Made by a program: the position numbers and the translations under genes. From positions 121,888 through 185,887 of the forward strand of contig CAZFNS010000002.1 of NCBI GenBank assembly GCA_964520475.1: a stretch of DNA of 64,000 bases, read 5' to 3'. The notes beneath the pieces are model-generated. The model saw only the letters and a list, made by a program, of their open reading frames with translations. It was not told where the DNA came from and searched no databases. This document shows, piece by piece, positions 8,465-16,762 of this stretch (its first letter is position 1; the number at the start of each line of letters is the position of its first letter). The DNA is from Ruminobacter sp964520475. GTDB lineage: Bacteria > Pseudomonadota > Gammaproteobacteria > Enterobacterales > Succinivibrionaceae.

Positions 8465-9703
8465 TCAGATGAGGAAGGCCTCGAGCACGTCCCCCTTGGC
8501 CACCGGGCCGTGGTCCTCCGGCACCACCGCGAGGGCGTCCGCGCCCGCGAAGGTCCTGATGACCGCGTTGCCCTGGGCCGGATCGAGGCTCATGCCGCAG
8601 ATCCCGTTGCCGATCGAGAGCTTGCCGCGGAGCAGCCGCTCGCTCTTCCCCGCCTTCGGGAAATCGTCGAGCATGACCACGCTGAAGGTCTCGGGCTCCG
8701 GCTTCGCCTCGCCCGCGAGCTTGCGCAGGAGGGGCTTGGCCACCGCGTGGAAATTGGTCAGGGCGGCGGCGGGGTTGCCCGAGAGGCCGATGCAGATCTT
8801 GCCGGCGCGCATGGCGTAGCAGCAGGCCATGCCGGGCTTCATGCGGATGCCGCGCACCAGGATCTCCGCCCCGGCGCGCGCCATGGCCGCGGGCACTAAA
8901 TCGTACTCGCCCGCCGAGACCCCGCCCGTGAGGATCACCGCGTCGCAGGTCCCGAGGCCCGTGCCGATCTTCGCCGCGATGGCCAGGACGTCGTCCTTCG
9001 CCGCGCCCAGGTAGTAGGGATCGCACCCCATGCGGCGGAGCTCGGCCTCGAGCGTGAAGCGGTTCGAGTTGTAGATCCCGCCGGGCGGAAGCGGCGTTCC
9101 GGGCTCGGCGATCTCCTCGCCCGTGGAGATCAGGGCGACCCGGGGCTTTTTGTAGACGTCGGCCTTATCGATCCCCTGGGACGCGAGCATGCCGGCGGCG
9201 GCCGCGCCGATCCGCTCCCCGAGCCCGACGATCAGGGCCCCCGCGGGCTGATCCTCGCCCGGGACGACGACGTTCGCGCCCGCCTTGAGTTCCTCGCCCA
9301 CCGTCACGCTCCCCTGGGAGAACGTCGTCTTCTCGCGCATGATCACGCAGTCGGCGTTCGCGGGCACCGGGGCTCCGGTCATGATCTTGACGGCCTGCCC
9401 GGCCCCGAGCGGGGCCCCCGCCTCGCCGCCCGCCCGGATCTCGCGGACCACGGCCAGGGTGACGGGACGCTCCGCCGCGCCCTTGAGGTCGGCGCTCCGC
9501 ATGGCGTAGCCGTCGAAGGCCGCCCGCGCGAAACCGGGCACCGGCCGGTCCGCCGCGTAATCCCGGGCGGCCACGAGGAACGCGGCCTCGGAGAGGTCGA
9601 CGACGCGCGTCCCCGCCGGCTTGATCTTCCCGAGGAGCAGCGCGCGCGCCTCCCGGAAATTGTTCATTCTCAACGATACGTCCGTGTTGCTTCTGTTGTC
9701 CAT
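8465..9703 (-). CDS. moeA: Molybdopterin molybdenumtransferase MoeA
   Basis: 412 residues. MoeA inserts molybdate into adenylylated molybdopterin. The family hallmarks are visible: PVPGFARAAFDGYAMRS in the N-terminal part, VKIMTGAPVPANADCVI, ALISTGEEI, the substrate-site TGGVSAGEYD and the late GLSGNPAAALTNF. The ATG at 9703 has an AGGA ribosome site. A second methionine at residue 13 is a possible alternative start. The gene follows modC by 35 bases, linking molybdate uptake to molybdate insertion. Confidence 0.93.
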   Translation of the reverse strand: MDNRSNTDVSLRMNNFREARALLLGKIKPAGTRVVDLSEAAFLVAARDYAADRPVPGFARAAFDGYAMRSADLKGAAERPVTLAVVREIRAGGEAGAPLGAGQAVKIMTGAPVPANADCVIMREKTTFSQGSVTVGEELKAGANVVVPGEDQPAGALIVGLGERIGAAAAGMLASQGIDKADVYKKPRVALISTGEEIAEPGTPLPPGGIYNSNRFTLEAELRRMGCDPYYLGAAKDDVLAIAAKIGTGLGTCDAVILTGGVSAGEYDLVPAAMARAGAEILVRGIRMKPGMACCYAMRAGKICIGLSGNPAAALTNFHAVAKPLLRKLAGEAKPEPETFSVVMLDDFPKAGKSERLLRGKLSIGNGICGMSLDPAQGNAVIRTFAGADALAVVPEDHGPVAKGDVLEAFLI

Positions 9704-9738
9704 ACGCTTTTTTCCTCGCTAAACCGCCGTAAACCGGC

Positions 9739-10815
9739 TCAAAACCTCAGGGGCATGACGCCCCCGCGCCTTATGTGTAATTCAATCTCGTCCCCGATCC
9801 GGGGTTCCGGGGCGTTCCCGGGGACCCGCCAGTACAGCGGGACGGGCTCCGCGGCCGCCGGGCTCAGCCCCGCGGCGGCGCGCCCGTCTCCGCTCCCGAA
9901 CGCGTCGGCGACCCGGAAGCGCGCCGCCGTTGCCGGCCCGGAGCCGCGCGCCGCCCCGGGCGGCAGGATCGCCTCCTCCCGGATCCCCGCCGCCCCGACG
10001 TCCGCCGCGGCGGGCCCGGGGGCCGCGTCCGCAAGCGGCAGGTCGAGGCCCCAGCCCGGGATCAGGAGCCGGCCGGAAACGGCCCGCGCCGGCGCGATGT
10101 TCCGCACCCCCGTGATCCGCGCGGCCGCGACCGTGCCGGGGCGCGCGGCGATCTCGTCCTTCGGGGCGGGCTTCCCGAGCTCCCCGCGGTCCATGATCGC
10201 CGCGGGGCCGTCGAGCCGCCGCGCCTGCTCCCAGTCGTGGGTCACGAAGACCGCGGGCCCCGGGAAATTCCGCACGGCCTCCCTGAGCTCCATCTCCACC
10301 GCGAAGCGCAGGTACTCGTCCAGGGACGCGAGGGGCTCGTCGAGCAGCAGCGCGGCGGCGCCGTTCACCAGGATGCGCGCGAGCGCGACCCGCTGCGCCT
10401 CGCCGCCCGACAGCTCCGCGGCCGGCCGGTCCAGGATCGCCCCGAGCCGCAGCGCGGCGAAGACCCGCTCGGGCGGGAGGGCCGCCCCGCCCCCGCCGTC
10501 CCTCCGGACGCAGCACAGGACGTTCCGTCGCACGGTCATGCGCGGGAACAGCGCCCGGTTCTGAAACAGAAGCCCGATCCGGCGCTCCCCCGGGGGCAGG
10601 CAGATCCCGGCCGCGGAGTCGTAGAGGACCCGCCCGTTCAGGACGATCCGCCCCTCGTCCGGCTTCGTCACGCCGGCCAGGCAGCGCAAAAGCGTCGTCT
10701 TGCCGCTCCCCGACGGCCCGAGGATCGCCAGGGTCCCGTCCCCGCCGCACGCGAACTCCGCCCGGAGGACGAACTCCGGGAGTTTCTTTTCGATCTCCGC
10801 CTCGAGCCCCGTCAC
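9739..10815 (-). CDS. modC: Molybdate ABC transporter ATP-binding protein ModC
   Basis: 358 residues, the ATPase of the molybdate importer. Walker A GPSGSGKTT, the Q-loop region GLLFQNRALFP, the signature LSGGEAQRVALARIL, Walker B ALLLDEPLASLDEY and the switch VFVTHDWEQA are all present. The C-terminal ~120 residues are in the position of the TOBE-type molybdate-sensing domain but are alanine- and proline-rich. The start is GTG at 10815, overlapping the modB stop (GTGA), so translation is coupled. The longer open frame upstream is the modB shadow. Confidence 0.93.
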   Translation of the reverse strand: MTGLEAEIEKKLPEFVLRAEFACGGDGTLAILGPSGSGKTTLLRCLAGVTKPDEGRIVLNGRVLYDSAAGICLPPGERRIGLLFQNRALFPRMTVRRNVLCCVRRDGGGGAALPPERVFAALRLGAILDRPAAELSGGEAQRVALARILVNGAAALLLDEPLASLDEYLRFAVEMELREAVRNFPGPAVFVTHDWEQARRLDGPAAIMDRGELGKPAPKDEIAARPGTVAAARITGVRNIAPARAVSGRLLIPGWGLDLPLADAAPGPAAADVGAAGIREEAILPPGAARGSGPATAARFRVADAFGSGDGRAAAGLSPAAAEPVPLYWRVPGNAPEPRIGDEIELHIRRGGVMPLRF

Positions 10816-11486
10816 GTTTTGCTCCCGCCGTAGCCCGGGCTTTTTTCGAAGCGGCTCAGGGCGAGCAGCACGGCGCACGAGAGGGCGAGGTTCACCCCCA
10901 CCCACGCGAACGCCCGCGCGTCGTCCCCGGTCCTCCAGAAATTGTACACCGCGGTGGACACCGTGGCGGTGACCCCCGGCGTGTACCCCGCGACCATGCT
11001 GGTCGCCCCGTACTCGCCCAGGGCCCGCGCGAAGGCCAGCACGAGCCCGGCGGCGATCCCCGTCCGGCAGCAGGGCAGCCGGATCCGCCAGAAAATGTAG
11101 GTCCCGCTCAGGCCCAGGGTGCGCGCGGCGTCCTCGACGTCCCGGTCGAAGGCCTCGAACGCGCCCCGCGCCGTCCGGTACATAAGCGGGAAGGCCACCG
11201 CCGCCGAGGCGAGCGCGGCGGCCTGCCAGGTCATGACGAGCCGCGCGTCGAAGTTCTCGAGCAGGAAGGCCCCGAGGCCGCGGTTCGGGCTCAGGAGGCG
11301 CAGGAGCAGGAACCCCGTCACCGTCGGCGGCAGCACGAGCGGCACGGTGAGGACCGCGTCGCAGAGCCCCTTTACGAGCGGCGGCAGCTTCGCGACGTAA
11401 AAGGCGAGGCATATCCCCGCGAAAAACACCGCGGCCGTGGCGACGAGCGCGATCCTCACGGAGTTGTACAGGGGGAAGAGATCCAC
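10812..11486 (-). CDS. modB: Molybdate ABC transporter permease ModB
   Basis: 224 residues, the membrane channel of the molybdate importer. Several hydrophobic segments are visible, for example IALVATAAVFFAGICLAFYVA and VMTWQAAALASAAVAFPLMY. The permease coupling motif is present (EDAARTLGLSGTYIFWRIRLP, followed by AFARALGEYGAT). The start is GTG at 11486 with a GGGAGGG ribosome site. It lies 11 bases after modA and overlaps modC. Confidence 0.93.
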   Translation of the reverse strand: MDLFPLYNSVRIALVATAAVFFAGICLAFYVAKLPPLVKGLCDAVLTVPLVLPPTVTGFLLLRLLSPNRGLGAFLLENFDARLVMTWQAAALASAAVAFPLMYRTARGAFEAFDRDVEDAARTLGLSGTYIFWRIRLPCCRTGIAAGLVLAFARALGEYGATSMVAGYTPGVTATVSTAVYNFWRTGDDARAFAWVGVNLALSCAVLLALSRFEKSPGYGGSKT

Positions 11487-11497
11487 GCGCCCTCCCT

Positions 11498-12289
11498 CTA
11501 TTCCCGCGGGGCCGGCCCGAGCGGGACGAAGCCCGCGTCCGCGAAGATCCGCGCGGCCTCCTCCGAGCGGAGGAACCCGATGAAATCCTTCGCCCGCGCC
11601 ACGTCCCCGCCCCGCGGCGCGGCGGCGGGGTAGACGACCCGCCCGCTCAGCTCCGCCGGCGCGAGATCGGCGACGGGCAGACCCGCCGCTTTGGCGTCGG
11701 TCGCGTAGACGATCCCGCCCCGGGCCATGCCCTCGGCCACCTGCGCGGCGACCTCCCTGACGCTGGCGCCGTAGGACAGGCACCCCCGGGACGCGAGCTC
11801 GTCCGCGTCGATGCCCAGGGACCGGAAGATCCCGAGGGCGTACCGCCCGGCCGGCACGTCCGCGTTGCCGATGGCGAAGGGAACCCGGCACTCCCCCGCG
11901 AAACTTTCTTTCAGGTTCGCGAAAGTGAGTTTCTCCCCGGCGCTCCCCGGCGGGACGACCAGCGCCGCCTTGTTCTCGAGCAGATCGACCCTCGTCCCGG
12001 GCGCGATGAGGCCCTTCCGCTCCAGCTCGTCCACGGGCCCGGGCGCCGCGGCTATGAAGACGTCGCAGGCGGCGCCCTCCCCGATCTGTCTCCCGAGGGT
12101 TCCCGACGAGTCCAGGGTCAGCTCGGTCCGGACCCCGGGGCGGCTCCGCTCGTACAGCGCCGCGGCGGCGGCCGCGGTCTCCGTGAGCGAGGCGGCCGCG
12201 CAGATCCGCAGCGCCGCGGGCTCCTCCCCGCCGCACCCCGCGGCCGCGCCGAGCGCCGCGAGAACCGCGATCAGTCCTTTCTGCCGCAT
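11498..12289 (-). CDS. modA: Molybdate-binding lipoprotein ModA
   Basis: 263 residues, the periplasmic molybdate-binding protein. A signal peptide ends in a lipobox-like LGAAAGC, so it is probably a lipoprotein anchored in the membrane. The ModA pattern follows: LRICAAASLTETAAAAAALYE, LTLDSSGTLGRQIGEGAACDVF, the lobe-crossing GGIVYATDA, and FIGFLRSEEAARIFADAGF near the end. I chose ATG at 12289 because it starts the signal peptide; the frame stays open further upstream. It overlaps the preceding mogA-fusion gene by 19 bases. Confidence 0.92.
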   Translation of the reverse strand: MRQKGLIAVLAALGAAAGCGGEEPAALRICAAASLTETAAAAAALYERSRPGVRTELTLDSSGTLGRQIGEGAACDVFIAAAPGPVDELERKGLIAPGTRVDLLENKAALVVPPGSAGEKLTFANLKESFAGECRVPFAIGNADVPAGRYALGIFRSLGIDADELASRGCLSYGASVREVAAQVAEGMARGGIVYATDAKAAGLPVADLAPAELSGRVVYPAAAPRGGDVARAKDFIGFLRSEEAARIFADAGFVPLGPAPRE

Positions 12290-13215
12290 TCCCCGTCCCT
12301 CCCGAGCAGGATATCCAGGCCGTGCCCCAGCGTGTCCAGAATGAACCCGAGGCATTCCTCCGCCCCCTTGACGCTGCCCGGCAGGTTCACGATCAGGGTC
12401 CTGCCCCGGATGACCGCGGCGGCCCGCGACAGGGCCGCCCGCGGGGTGATCCGGAGCGACTCGGCGCGCATGAGCTCGGGCAGGCCCGGCACGTTCCGCT
12501 CCCCGACGGCGAGGGTCGCCTCGGGGGTGACGTCGCGCGGGGAAAAGCCCGTGCCCCCGGCGGTCACGGCGAGATTGACCCCGAGCTCGTCGCAGAGCCG
12601 GACGAGCTCGCGCTCGATCGCCGGCCGGTCGTCGGGGAGGAGCGCGGCGGAGACCACCCGGTAGCCGGCGTTCAGCAGGATGTTTTTAACGAGGGGGCCG
12701 GTGAGATCCTCCCGCTCGCCCCGGAAGCCCCGGTCGCTCAGGACGACGACGGCGGCGGTGAAGCGCCATTCCGGCGCTTCGGTGAGGACGACCGCGTCGC
12801 CCGGGCGGACGATCCCGCCCTTTAAGACGCGCGCGAACACGCCCCTGTCCGGCATGATGCAGCGGCCCGTCCGCTTGTAGATCGCGCAGCGGCTGTGGCA
12901 TTTCTTGCCGATCCGGGTGGTTTCGAGCAGGGCCTCGCCCGCCGCGAACCGCGTGCCCGGCGGCAGCTCGGCGAAATCGATCCCCTCGACGAGCAGGTTC
13001 TCCCCGAAGGCTCCGGGGCCGGCGCCCGAGCCGGCCAGGCGGAACTTCTCGGCTTCCTCAAAGGAGAGGATGCTCACCTGCCGGGGCCCGGGCCCCGCGT
13101 GCGCATCGTCTTTGAGACCCGAATCCGCGACGAGCTCGGCCGCCGCGGCCGGGGTCTTGGGGGTGCCCTTTCTGGCGCTCAGGCAGACCGCGCGCACCGC
13201 GCCGCGCTTATCCAT
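12271..13215 (-). CDS. MOSC domain - MogA/MoaB fusion protein
   Basis: 314 residues with two recognisable parts. Residues 1 to about 145 form a MOSC domain (FGENLLVEGIDFAELPPGTRF, then IGKKCHSRCAIYKRTGRCIMP), the fold found in molybdenum cofactor sulfurase tails and YiiM-type proteins. From about 150 to the end it is a MogA/MoaB domain (AAVVVLSDRGFRGEREDLTG, LAVTAGGTGFSPRDVTPEAT and NLPGSVKGAEECLGFI), which adenylylates molybdopterin before MoeA acts. The fusion would join cofactor activation with a sulfur- or cofactor-handling domain. It overlaps mobB by 8 bases and modA by 19 bases. Confidence 0.9.
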   Translation of the reverse strand: MDKRGAVRAVCLSARKGTPKTPAAAAELVADSGLKDDAHAGPGPRQVSILSFEEAEKFRLAGSGAGPGAFGENLLVEGIDFAELPPGTRFAAGEALLETTRIGKKCHSRCAIYKRTGRCIMPDRGVFARVLKGGIVRPGDAVVLTEAPEWRFTAAVVVLSDRGFRGEREDLTGPLVKNILLNAGYRVVSAALLPDDRPAIERELVRLCDELGVNLAVTAGGTGFSPRDVTPEATLAVGERNVPGLPELMRAESLRITPRAALSRAAAVIRGRTLIVNLPGSVKGAEECLGFILDTLGHGLDILLGRDGECGRKD

Positions 13216-13888
13216 CCGCTCCTCCTTCTTCGGCGACGGCTCCCGCCTCTTCCGCGGCCGCCCCGCCGGTTTCGTTTCCGTTTTGTTTTTGTTCTCCCGC
13301 CCGGCCCCGCCGGACGCGGCAGGCGCCGGCGCAGACGCGGCTCGAGGCCGGCCGGGGCAGCCGCCCCACCGGGAAGGCGATCTCCGGGACGGTCCCGAGG
13401 ACGAGATCCGCGAGGGCGTCCGCCGCCTCCTCGGTTCCGAAGGCCGGCAGGCCCGCGATCGCCGCGCCCGCCCCGGCGGCGCCGGCGAGGACCCCCGCGA
13501 CCGCGAAGGTCTTTTCCGTCCGGCGCTCCGCGAGCTCGCTTAAGTTCTTAAGGCACACCACGCGGGGCAGATCCCACGCGTACGCGCCCTCGACGACCGC
13601 GAGGTCGAGCCCGTCGATCGCCAGGTGCCGGAACAGGGTCTCCGGCTCGAGCGCGCGCCCGTACATGACGTCCGTCTCGCGCCGGCCCGCGGCGACCGTG
13701 ACCTCGGCCCCGGCCCGGCGGTGCCGGGCCGTGCCGGTCCCGCCGTCCGGGTCGAGGGTGAAGGCCGGGCAGCCGACGGACTTGACCGTCCCCACCCGCA
13801 GGCCCCGCCGCCGGAAGGCCTTAATCAGGCGCTCGGCCGTGGTCGTCTTGCCGGATCCCCGGACACCCACGATCTGGAAAACCTTCAT
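13208..13888 (-). CDS. mobB: Molybdopterin-guanine dinucleotide biosynthesis protein MobB
   Basis: 226 residues. MobB is a GTP-binding accessory to MobA. The P-loop GVRGSGKTT is at residues 8-16, followed by LRVGTVKSVGCPAFTLDPD and the MobB-like DLAVVEGAYAWDLPRVVCL. The last ~50 residues are alanine-, glutamate- and glycine-rich with a CxxxC pair, beyond the usual domain end. ATG at 13888 has a GGGAGGG ribosome site. It is the first gene of the tightly packed molybdenum operon. Confidence 0.88.
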   Translation of the reverse strand: MKVFQIVGVRGSGKTTTAERLIKAFRRRGLRVGTVKSVGCPAFTLDPDGGTGTARHRRAGAEVTVAAGRRETDVMYGRALEPETLFRHLAIDGLDLAVVEGAYAWDLPRVVCLKNLSELAERRTEKTFAVAGVLAGAAGAGAAIAGLPAFGTEEAADALADLVLGTVPEIAFPVGRLPRPASSRVCAGACRVRRGRAGEQKQNGNETGGAAAEEAGAVAEEGGADG

Positions 13889-13914
13889 AAGCCCTCCCCC
13901 GTCCGCATGCTGTC

Positions 13915-13920
13915 ATTTTA
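13915..13920 (-). promoter_or_regulatory. Candidate -10 element of the molybdenum operon
   Basis: TAAAAT on the minus strand, 27 bases upstream of the mobB ATG and after the rpsO terminator. A -35 is not convincing. I looked for a Moco-riboswitch-like leader and found none; the leader is too short. Confidence 0.35.
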
Positions 13921-14033
13921 GCAAAATTACGCCGGCGGACAGGGCCGGCCCGTTTGTTGTGCAAGACTCTTCACAAATTGAAAAAAGACCCCTCCTCCCC
14001 GGGGGATCCGCGCTCTCCCCGCGAAGCCCGGAC

Positions 14034-14060
14034 AAAAAAAATGCCCCCGAACGGGAGCAT
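14034..14060 (-). terminator. Rho-independent terminator of rpsO
   Basis: Minus strand: a 9-bp stem with one mismatch (ATGCTCCCG with CGGGGGCAT) followed by seven T. It lies 46 bases past the rpsO stop and separates rpsO from the molybdenum operon. Confidence 0.85.
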
Positions 14061-14106
14061 CCTTATGCTGACGCGTTTTTACGCCCCGCCGTCGCGCCCC
14101 GGGGGA

Positions 14107-14376
14107 CTAGCGGCGGATGCCGAGCTTGGCGCGGATCGCGTTGTAGCGGTCCTCGCTCTTGCGCTTCAGGTAGTCGAGAAGCTTGCGTCTCTCGGCGACC
14201 ATGCGCAGCAGGCCGCGGCGGCTGTGGAAGTCCTTCTTGTGGACGGCGAAATGACCCTGAAGGTGGTTAATCTGCGCGGTGAGGAGCGCGATCTGAACCT
14301 CCGGCGAGCCGGTGTCGTCCTTCGAGCGCGCGTATTCCGCGACAATCTGCTTTTTGGCTTCAGTGCTTAGTGACAT
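14107..14376 (-). CDS. rpsO: 30S ribosomal protein S15
   Basis: 89 residues, the full family length. S15 binds the central domain of 16S rRNA early in small-subunit assembly. Typical stretches: DTGSPEVQIALLTAQINHLQGHF, HKKDFHSRRGLLRMVAERRKLLDYLK and the RYNAIRAKLGIRR end. It has its own terminator and is not followed by pnp, which lies almost 14 kb downstream on the same strand. Confidence 0.98.
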   Translation of the reverse strand: MSLSTEAKKQIVAEYARSKDDTGSPEVQIALLTAQINHLQGHFAVHKKDFHSRRGLLRMVAERRKLLDYLKRKSEDRYNAIRAKLGIRR

Positions 14377-14545
14377 TATGTAATCTCCGTGGATTATGTT
14401 CGAATTCGCTGCGAGCCGATCACTAACTCAGCCCGAGTACCTTTAAAGTGTGTGAATTCTGCCACATCGCGCGCGAATATGCAAGCGCTATCGCGCGGGG
14501 GCCGATAAATTCTTCCCCCCGGCGGGTTCCGGGGATCTCCGGGGG
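14377..14545 (-). other. ruvC-rpsO intergenic region
   Basis: About 170 bases probably holding the rpsO promoter and leader. A 13-base element AATTCTTCCCC-like occurs near 14508 and again at the end of ruvC (about 14554), a short direct repeat of the ruvC tail. No gene is seen. Confidence 0.4.
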
Positions 14546-15079
14546 CTAATAAATTCTTCCCTTCGACATGCCTCTGGTGTCCCTGAGGCCCCCGAGCTCC
14601 ATGCCGATGAGGGTCGTGATGGCGTGGGCGTGGCAGATCGCCCCGGCCAGGGCGTCCGCGGCGTCGGGCATGGGGCGGTCGCCCAGCTTCAGGATCCGGA
14701 CCACCATGTCCTGCACCTGCTCCTTGGTCGCGTTGCCGTAGCCGGCCACGGACTGCTTGATCTGGCGGGCGCTGTACTCGTAGACCGGTACCCCGAGGGC
14801 CACCGCGGCGACGATGGCCGCGCCCCGGGCCTGGCCGAGCTTGAGGGCGCTCGCCGCGTTCTTCGAGAGGAACACCTCCTCGACCGCGACGTAGTCGGGG
14901 CGGAACTGGGCGATGATCTCGCGCACGCCGTCGTGGATCTGCCCGAGGCGCGGCGGCAGCCGCTCCCCCGCCGTCCGGATGCAGCCCGAACCGACGTAGG
15001 TTATCTTCTGACCCGCGCTCGCGACGACGCCGTATCCGGTCACGCGCGAACCGGGGTCGATGCCCAGGATAATCGCCAA
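14546..15079 (-). CDS. ruvC: Crossover junction endodeoxyribonuclease RuvC
   Basis: 177 residues. RuvC cleaves Holliday junctions that RuvAB has branch-migrated. The acidic catalytic residues are in place: Asp in ILGIDPGSRVTGYG, Glu in VAVEEVFLSKN and the DAADALA pair. The start is a rare TTG at 15079, chosen because a good GGAGG ribosome site precedes it and the first residues MAIILGIDPGS are canonical. In many gammaproteobacteria ruvC is next to ruvAB; here the Tol-Pal cluster and tRNAs lie between them. Confidence 0.95.
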   Translation of the reverse strand: MAIILGIDPGSRVTGYGVVASAGQKITYVGSGCIRTAGERLPPRLGQIHDGVREIIAQFRPDYVAVEEVFLSKNAASALKLGQARGAAIVAAVALGVPVYEYSARQIKQSVAGYGNATKEQVQDMVVRILKLGDRPMPDAADALAGAICHAHAITTLIGMELGGLRDTRGMSKGRIY

Positions 15080-15265
15080 CTGCCCGCCTCCGGGTAAAAA
15101 AACCGCCGCCGGCCGGGGCGGTGCGCCGCCCCGCCGGCCCCGTTCCCATTATAGCCGCGCGCGGCCGAAAGTAAAAAGAAAACGCGGGGAGCGCCCGGCG
15201 GAACGGCCGCGGCGCGGCCGGGGCGGGCGCTCCCTCTCATAAAGGGAAACAGATTTAAGAATCGC

Positions 15266-15341
15266 TGGTGGGTCCTCAGGGACTCGAACCCTGGACCAAT
15301 TGATTAAGAGTCAACTGCTCTGCCGGCTGAGCTAAGGACCC
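15266..15341 (-). tRNA. tRNA-Lys (CTT)
   Basis: Cloverleaf on the minus strand with acceptor GGGTCCT, D-arm TAGCTCAG, anticodon loop CTCTTAA (anticodon CTT) and T-loop TTCGAGT. CCA is encoded. Confidence 0.97.
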
Positions 15342-15349
15342 GAAACGGG

Positions 15350-15425
15350 TGGTGGTCGCTAAAGGGATCGAACCTTTGACCCTCTCCTTGTAAGGGAGAC
15401 GCTCTCCCAGCTGAGCTAAGCGACC
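15350..15425 (-). tRNA. tRNA-Val (TAC)
   Basis: Cloverleaf with acceptor GGTCGCT, anticodon loop CTTACAA (anticodon TAC) and T-loop TTCGATC. CCA is encoded. It is identical to the next copy. Confidence 0.97.
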
Positions 15426-15441
15426 GCGAAACGCGCTGCGG

Positions 15442-15517
15442 TGGTGGTCGCTAAAGGGATCGAACCTTTGACCCTCTCCTTGTAAGGGAGACGCTCTCCC
15501 AGCTGAGCTAAGCGACC
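15442..15517 (-). tRNA. tRNA-Val (TAC), second copy
   Basis: Same sequence as the neighbouring Val gene; anticodon TAC, CCA encoded. It is part of a five-gene tRNA transcript. Confidence 0.97.
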
Positions 15518-15533
15518 ACGGCGCGGCAAAGAA

Positions 15534-15609
15534 TGGTGGGTCCTCAGGGACTCGAACCCTGGACCAATTGATTAAGAGTCAACTGCTCTGCCAGCTGAGC
15601 TAAGGACCC
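15534..15609 (-). tRNA. tRNA-Lys (CTT), second copy
   Basis: Nearly identical to the Lys(CTT) gene at the other end of the cluster (one difference in the D arm, CCAGC against CCGGC). Anticodon CTT, CCA encoded. Confidence 0.97.
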
Positions 15610-15632
15610 GTTCCTTGCGTGTTCGGGAGAAG

Positions 15633-15708
15633 TGGTGGGTCGTGACGGATTCGAACCGTCGACCAACGGATTAAAAGTCCGCTGCTCTACCGGCTGAGCT
15701 AACGACCC
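15633..15708 (-). tRNA. tRNA-Lys (TTT)
   Basis: Cloverleaf with acceptor GGGTCGT, anticodon loop CTTTTAA (anticodon TTT) and T-loop TTCGAAT. CCA is encoded. First gene transcribed in the cluster. Confidence 0.97.
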
Positions 15709-15768
15709 GCACGGCCTCGCCGTCCTGTTCCTGGGAACATTCGGTGCTGCCTCGTCCCGATGCGTGCT

Positions 15769-15796
15769 ATATTACCGCATTTAAAAAATCATGCAA
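15769..15796 (-). promoter_or_regulatory. Sigma70 promoter of the tRNA cluster
   Basis: Minus strand TTGCAT (-35, 15791-15796), 16-base spacer, TAATAT (-10, 15769-15774). A GC-rich stretch follows the -10, as in promoters under stringent control. Confidence 0.75.
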
Positions 15797-15896
15797 GCTT
15801 TATTTGCGATTTTAAGGAATTTTCCCCGGTTGGGGAATTTCTCCCGGGGCGGCGCGCCGCGGCCCCGCCCGGGGCCCCGCCCCGCGGCGCGCGCGC

Positions 15897-15923
15897 AAAA
15901 AAACCGCGGGCGCGGGCCCGCGG
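15897..15923 (-). terminator. Rho-independent terminator after cpoB
   Basis: Minus strand 8-bp stem (CCGCGGGC with GCCCGCGG) followed by seven T, just past the cpoB stop. It closes the ruvA-to-cpoB operon before the tRNA promoter. Confidence 0.9.
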
Positions 15924-15948
15924 TTCCTCCCGGCGCGCGCCGGTCCGG

Positions 15949-16701
15949 TTACTTGAGGGCGTCGATGGCCCGCTGGGCCATGACCGCCTCGGTGGTGTTC
16001 GGATAGGTCTGGACGACCAGGCGGTAGAATTTCTTCGCCTTCTCGTTGTCCTTCATCGCCTGGGAGGACTGGCCGAGCTTGTAGATCGAGTCGGCGCGCT
16101 TCGGCGAGTCCTGGAACTGGGTGACCTTGAGGAAGTTCTGCCGGGCCTCGTCGTAGCGGGCCTGCTTGAAGGCCATCTGCCCGAGCCAGTAGTAGCAGTT
16201 CGGCACGAGCTTCGAGTCCGGGTATTTGGCGACGAAGGCGCTCAGGGCGGTCCGGGCCCCCGGGAAGTCGTTGGCGCTCACCTTGGCGAAGGCCGCGTCG
16301 TACTCGCGCTGCTCGTCCGAGGCGGCGTCGGCCTTGGGGGCGGCTGGAGCGGGAGCCGGGGCCGCGCCGGCGGCCGGGGCGGGAGCCGCGGCGGCTTCCT
16401 TGGCCGGAGCGGCCGGGGCCGCGGCGGGCGCGGTTTCCGCTGGAGCGGCGCCCGCGGGGGCGGCCGCCTGCCCGCGCAGGGCGGCGAGCCCGGCCTCGGC
16501 CTTGGCGAGGCGGGCCTTCAGATCGTCGATGTCGCCGCGCAGGCCGCGGATCGTCCGCTCGTTGGTGTCGATGCGGTTCTGCATGTCCAGAAGCGCGGAG
16601 TCGCGGCTTTTGAGCTGCTGCTGCAGGACTTCGTAGCTGTCGGCGCCGTGGGCCGGAACCGCGGCGGCGAGCGCCGCCGCCAGCAATATCTTTTTGAGCA
16701 T
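15949..16701 (-). CDS. cpoB: Cell division coordinator CpoB (YbgF)
   Basis: 250 residues, periplasmic. CpoB links Tol-Pal envelope constriction to peptidoglycan synthesis during division. Order seen: signal peptide (KILLAAALAAAVPAHGA), a coiled-coil trimerisation stretch (about 25-75), a long Ala/Pro linker (about 78-125), then TPR repeats (YDAAFAKVSANDFPGARTAL, YWLGQMAFKQARYDEARQNF, YKLGQSSQAMKDNEKAKKFY). It is the last gene of the tol-pal operon. Confidence 0.95.
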   Translation of the reverse strand: MLKKILLAAALAAAVPAHGADSYEVLQQQLKSRDSALLDMQNRIDTNERTIRGLRGDIDDLKARLAKAEAGLAALRGQAAAPAGAAPAETAPAAAPAAPAKEAAAAPAPAAGAAPAPAPAAPKADAASDEQREYDAAFAKVSANDFPGARTALSAFVAKYPDSKLVPNCYYWLGQMAFKQARYDEARQNFLKVTQFQDSPKRADSIYKLGQSSQAMKDNEKAKKFYRLVVQTYPNTTEAVMAQRAIDALK

Positions 16702-16762
16702 CGGTGCTGTCCCTCAATAAACGCGCGCGCGGGACGCGCGAAGGTTAAAAGGCGGAGGCGCC

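Noticed and set aside
13889..14033. Moco riboswitch upstream of the molybdenum operon
   Set aside because: The leader between the rpsO terminator and mobB is too short and shows no matching structure.
15266..15709. tRNA cluster as the attachment site of a genomic island
   Set aside because: No integrase, no duplicated tRNA end and no compositional change adjoin it; the cluster is a normal neighbour of tol-pal.
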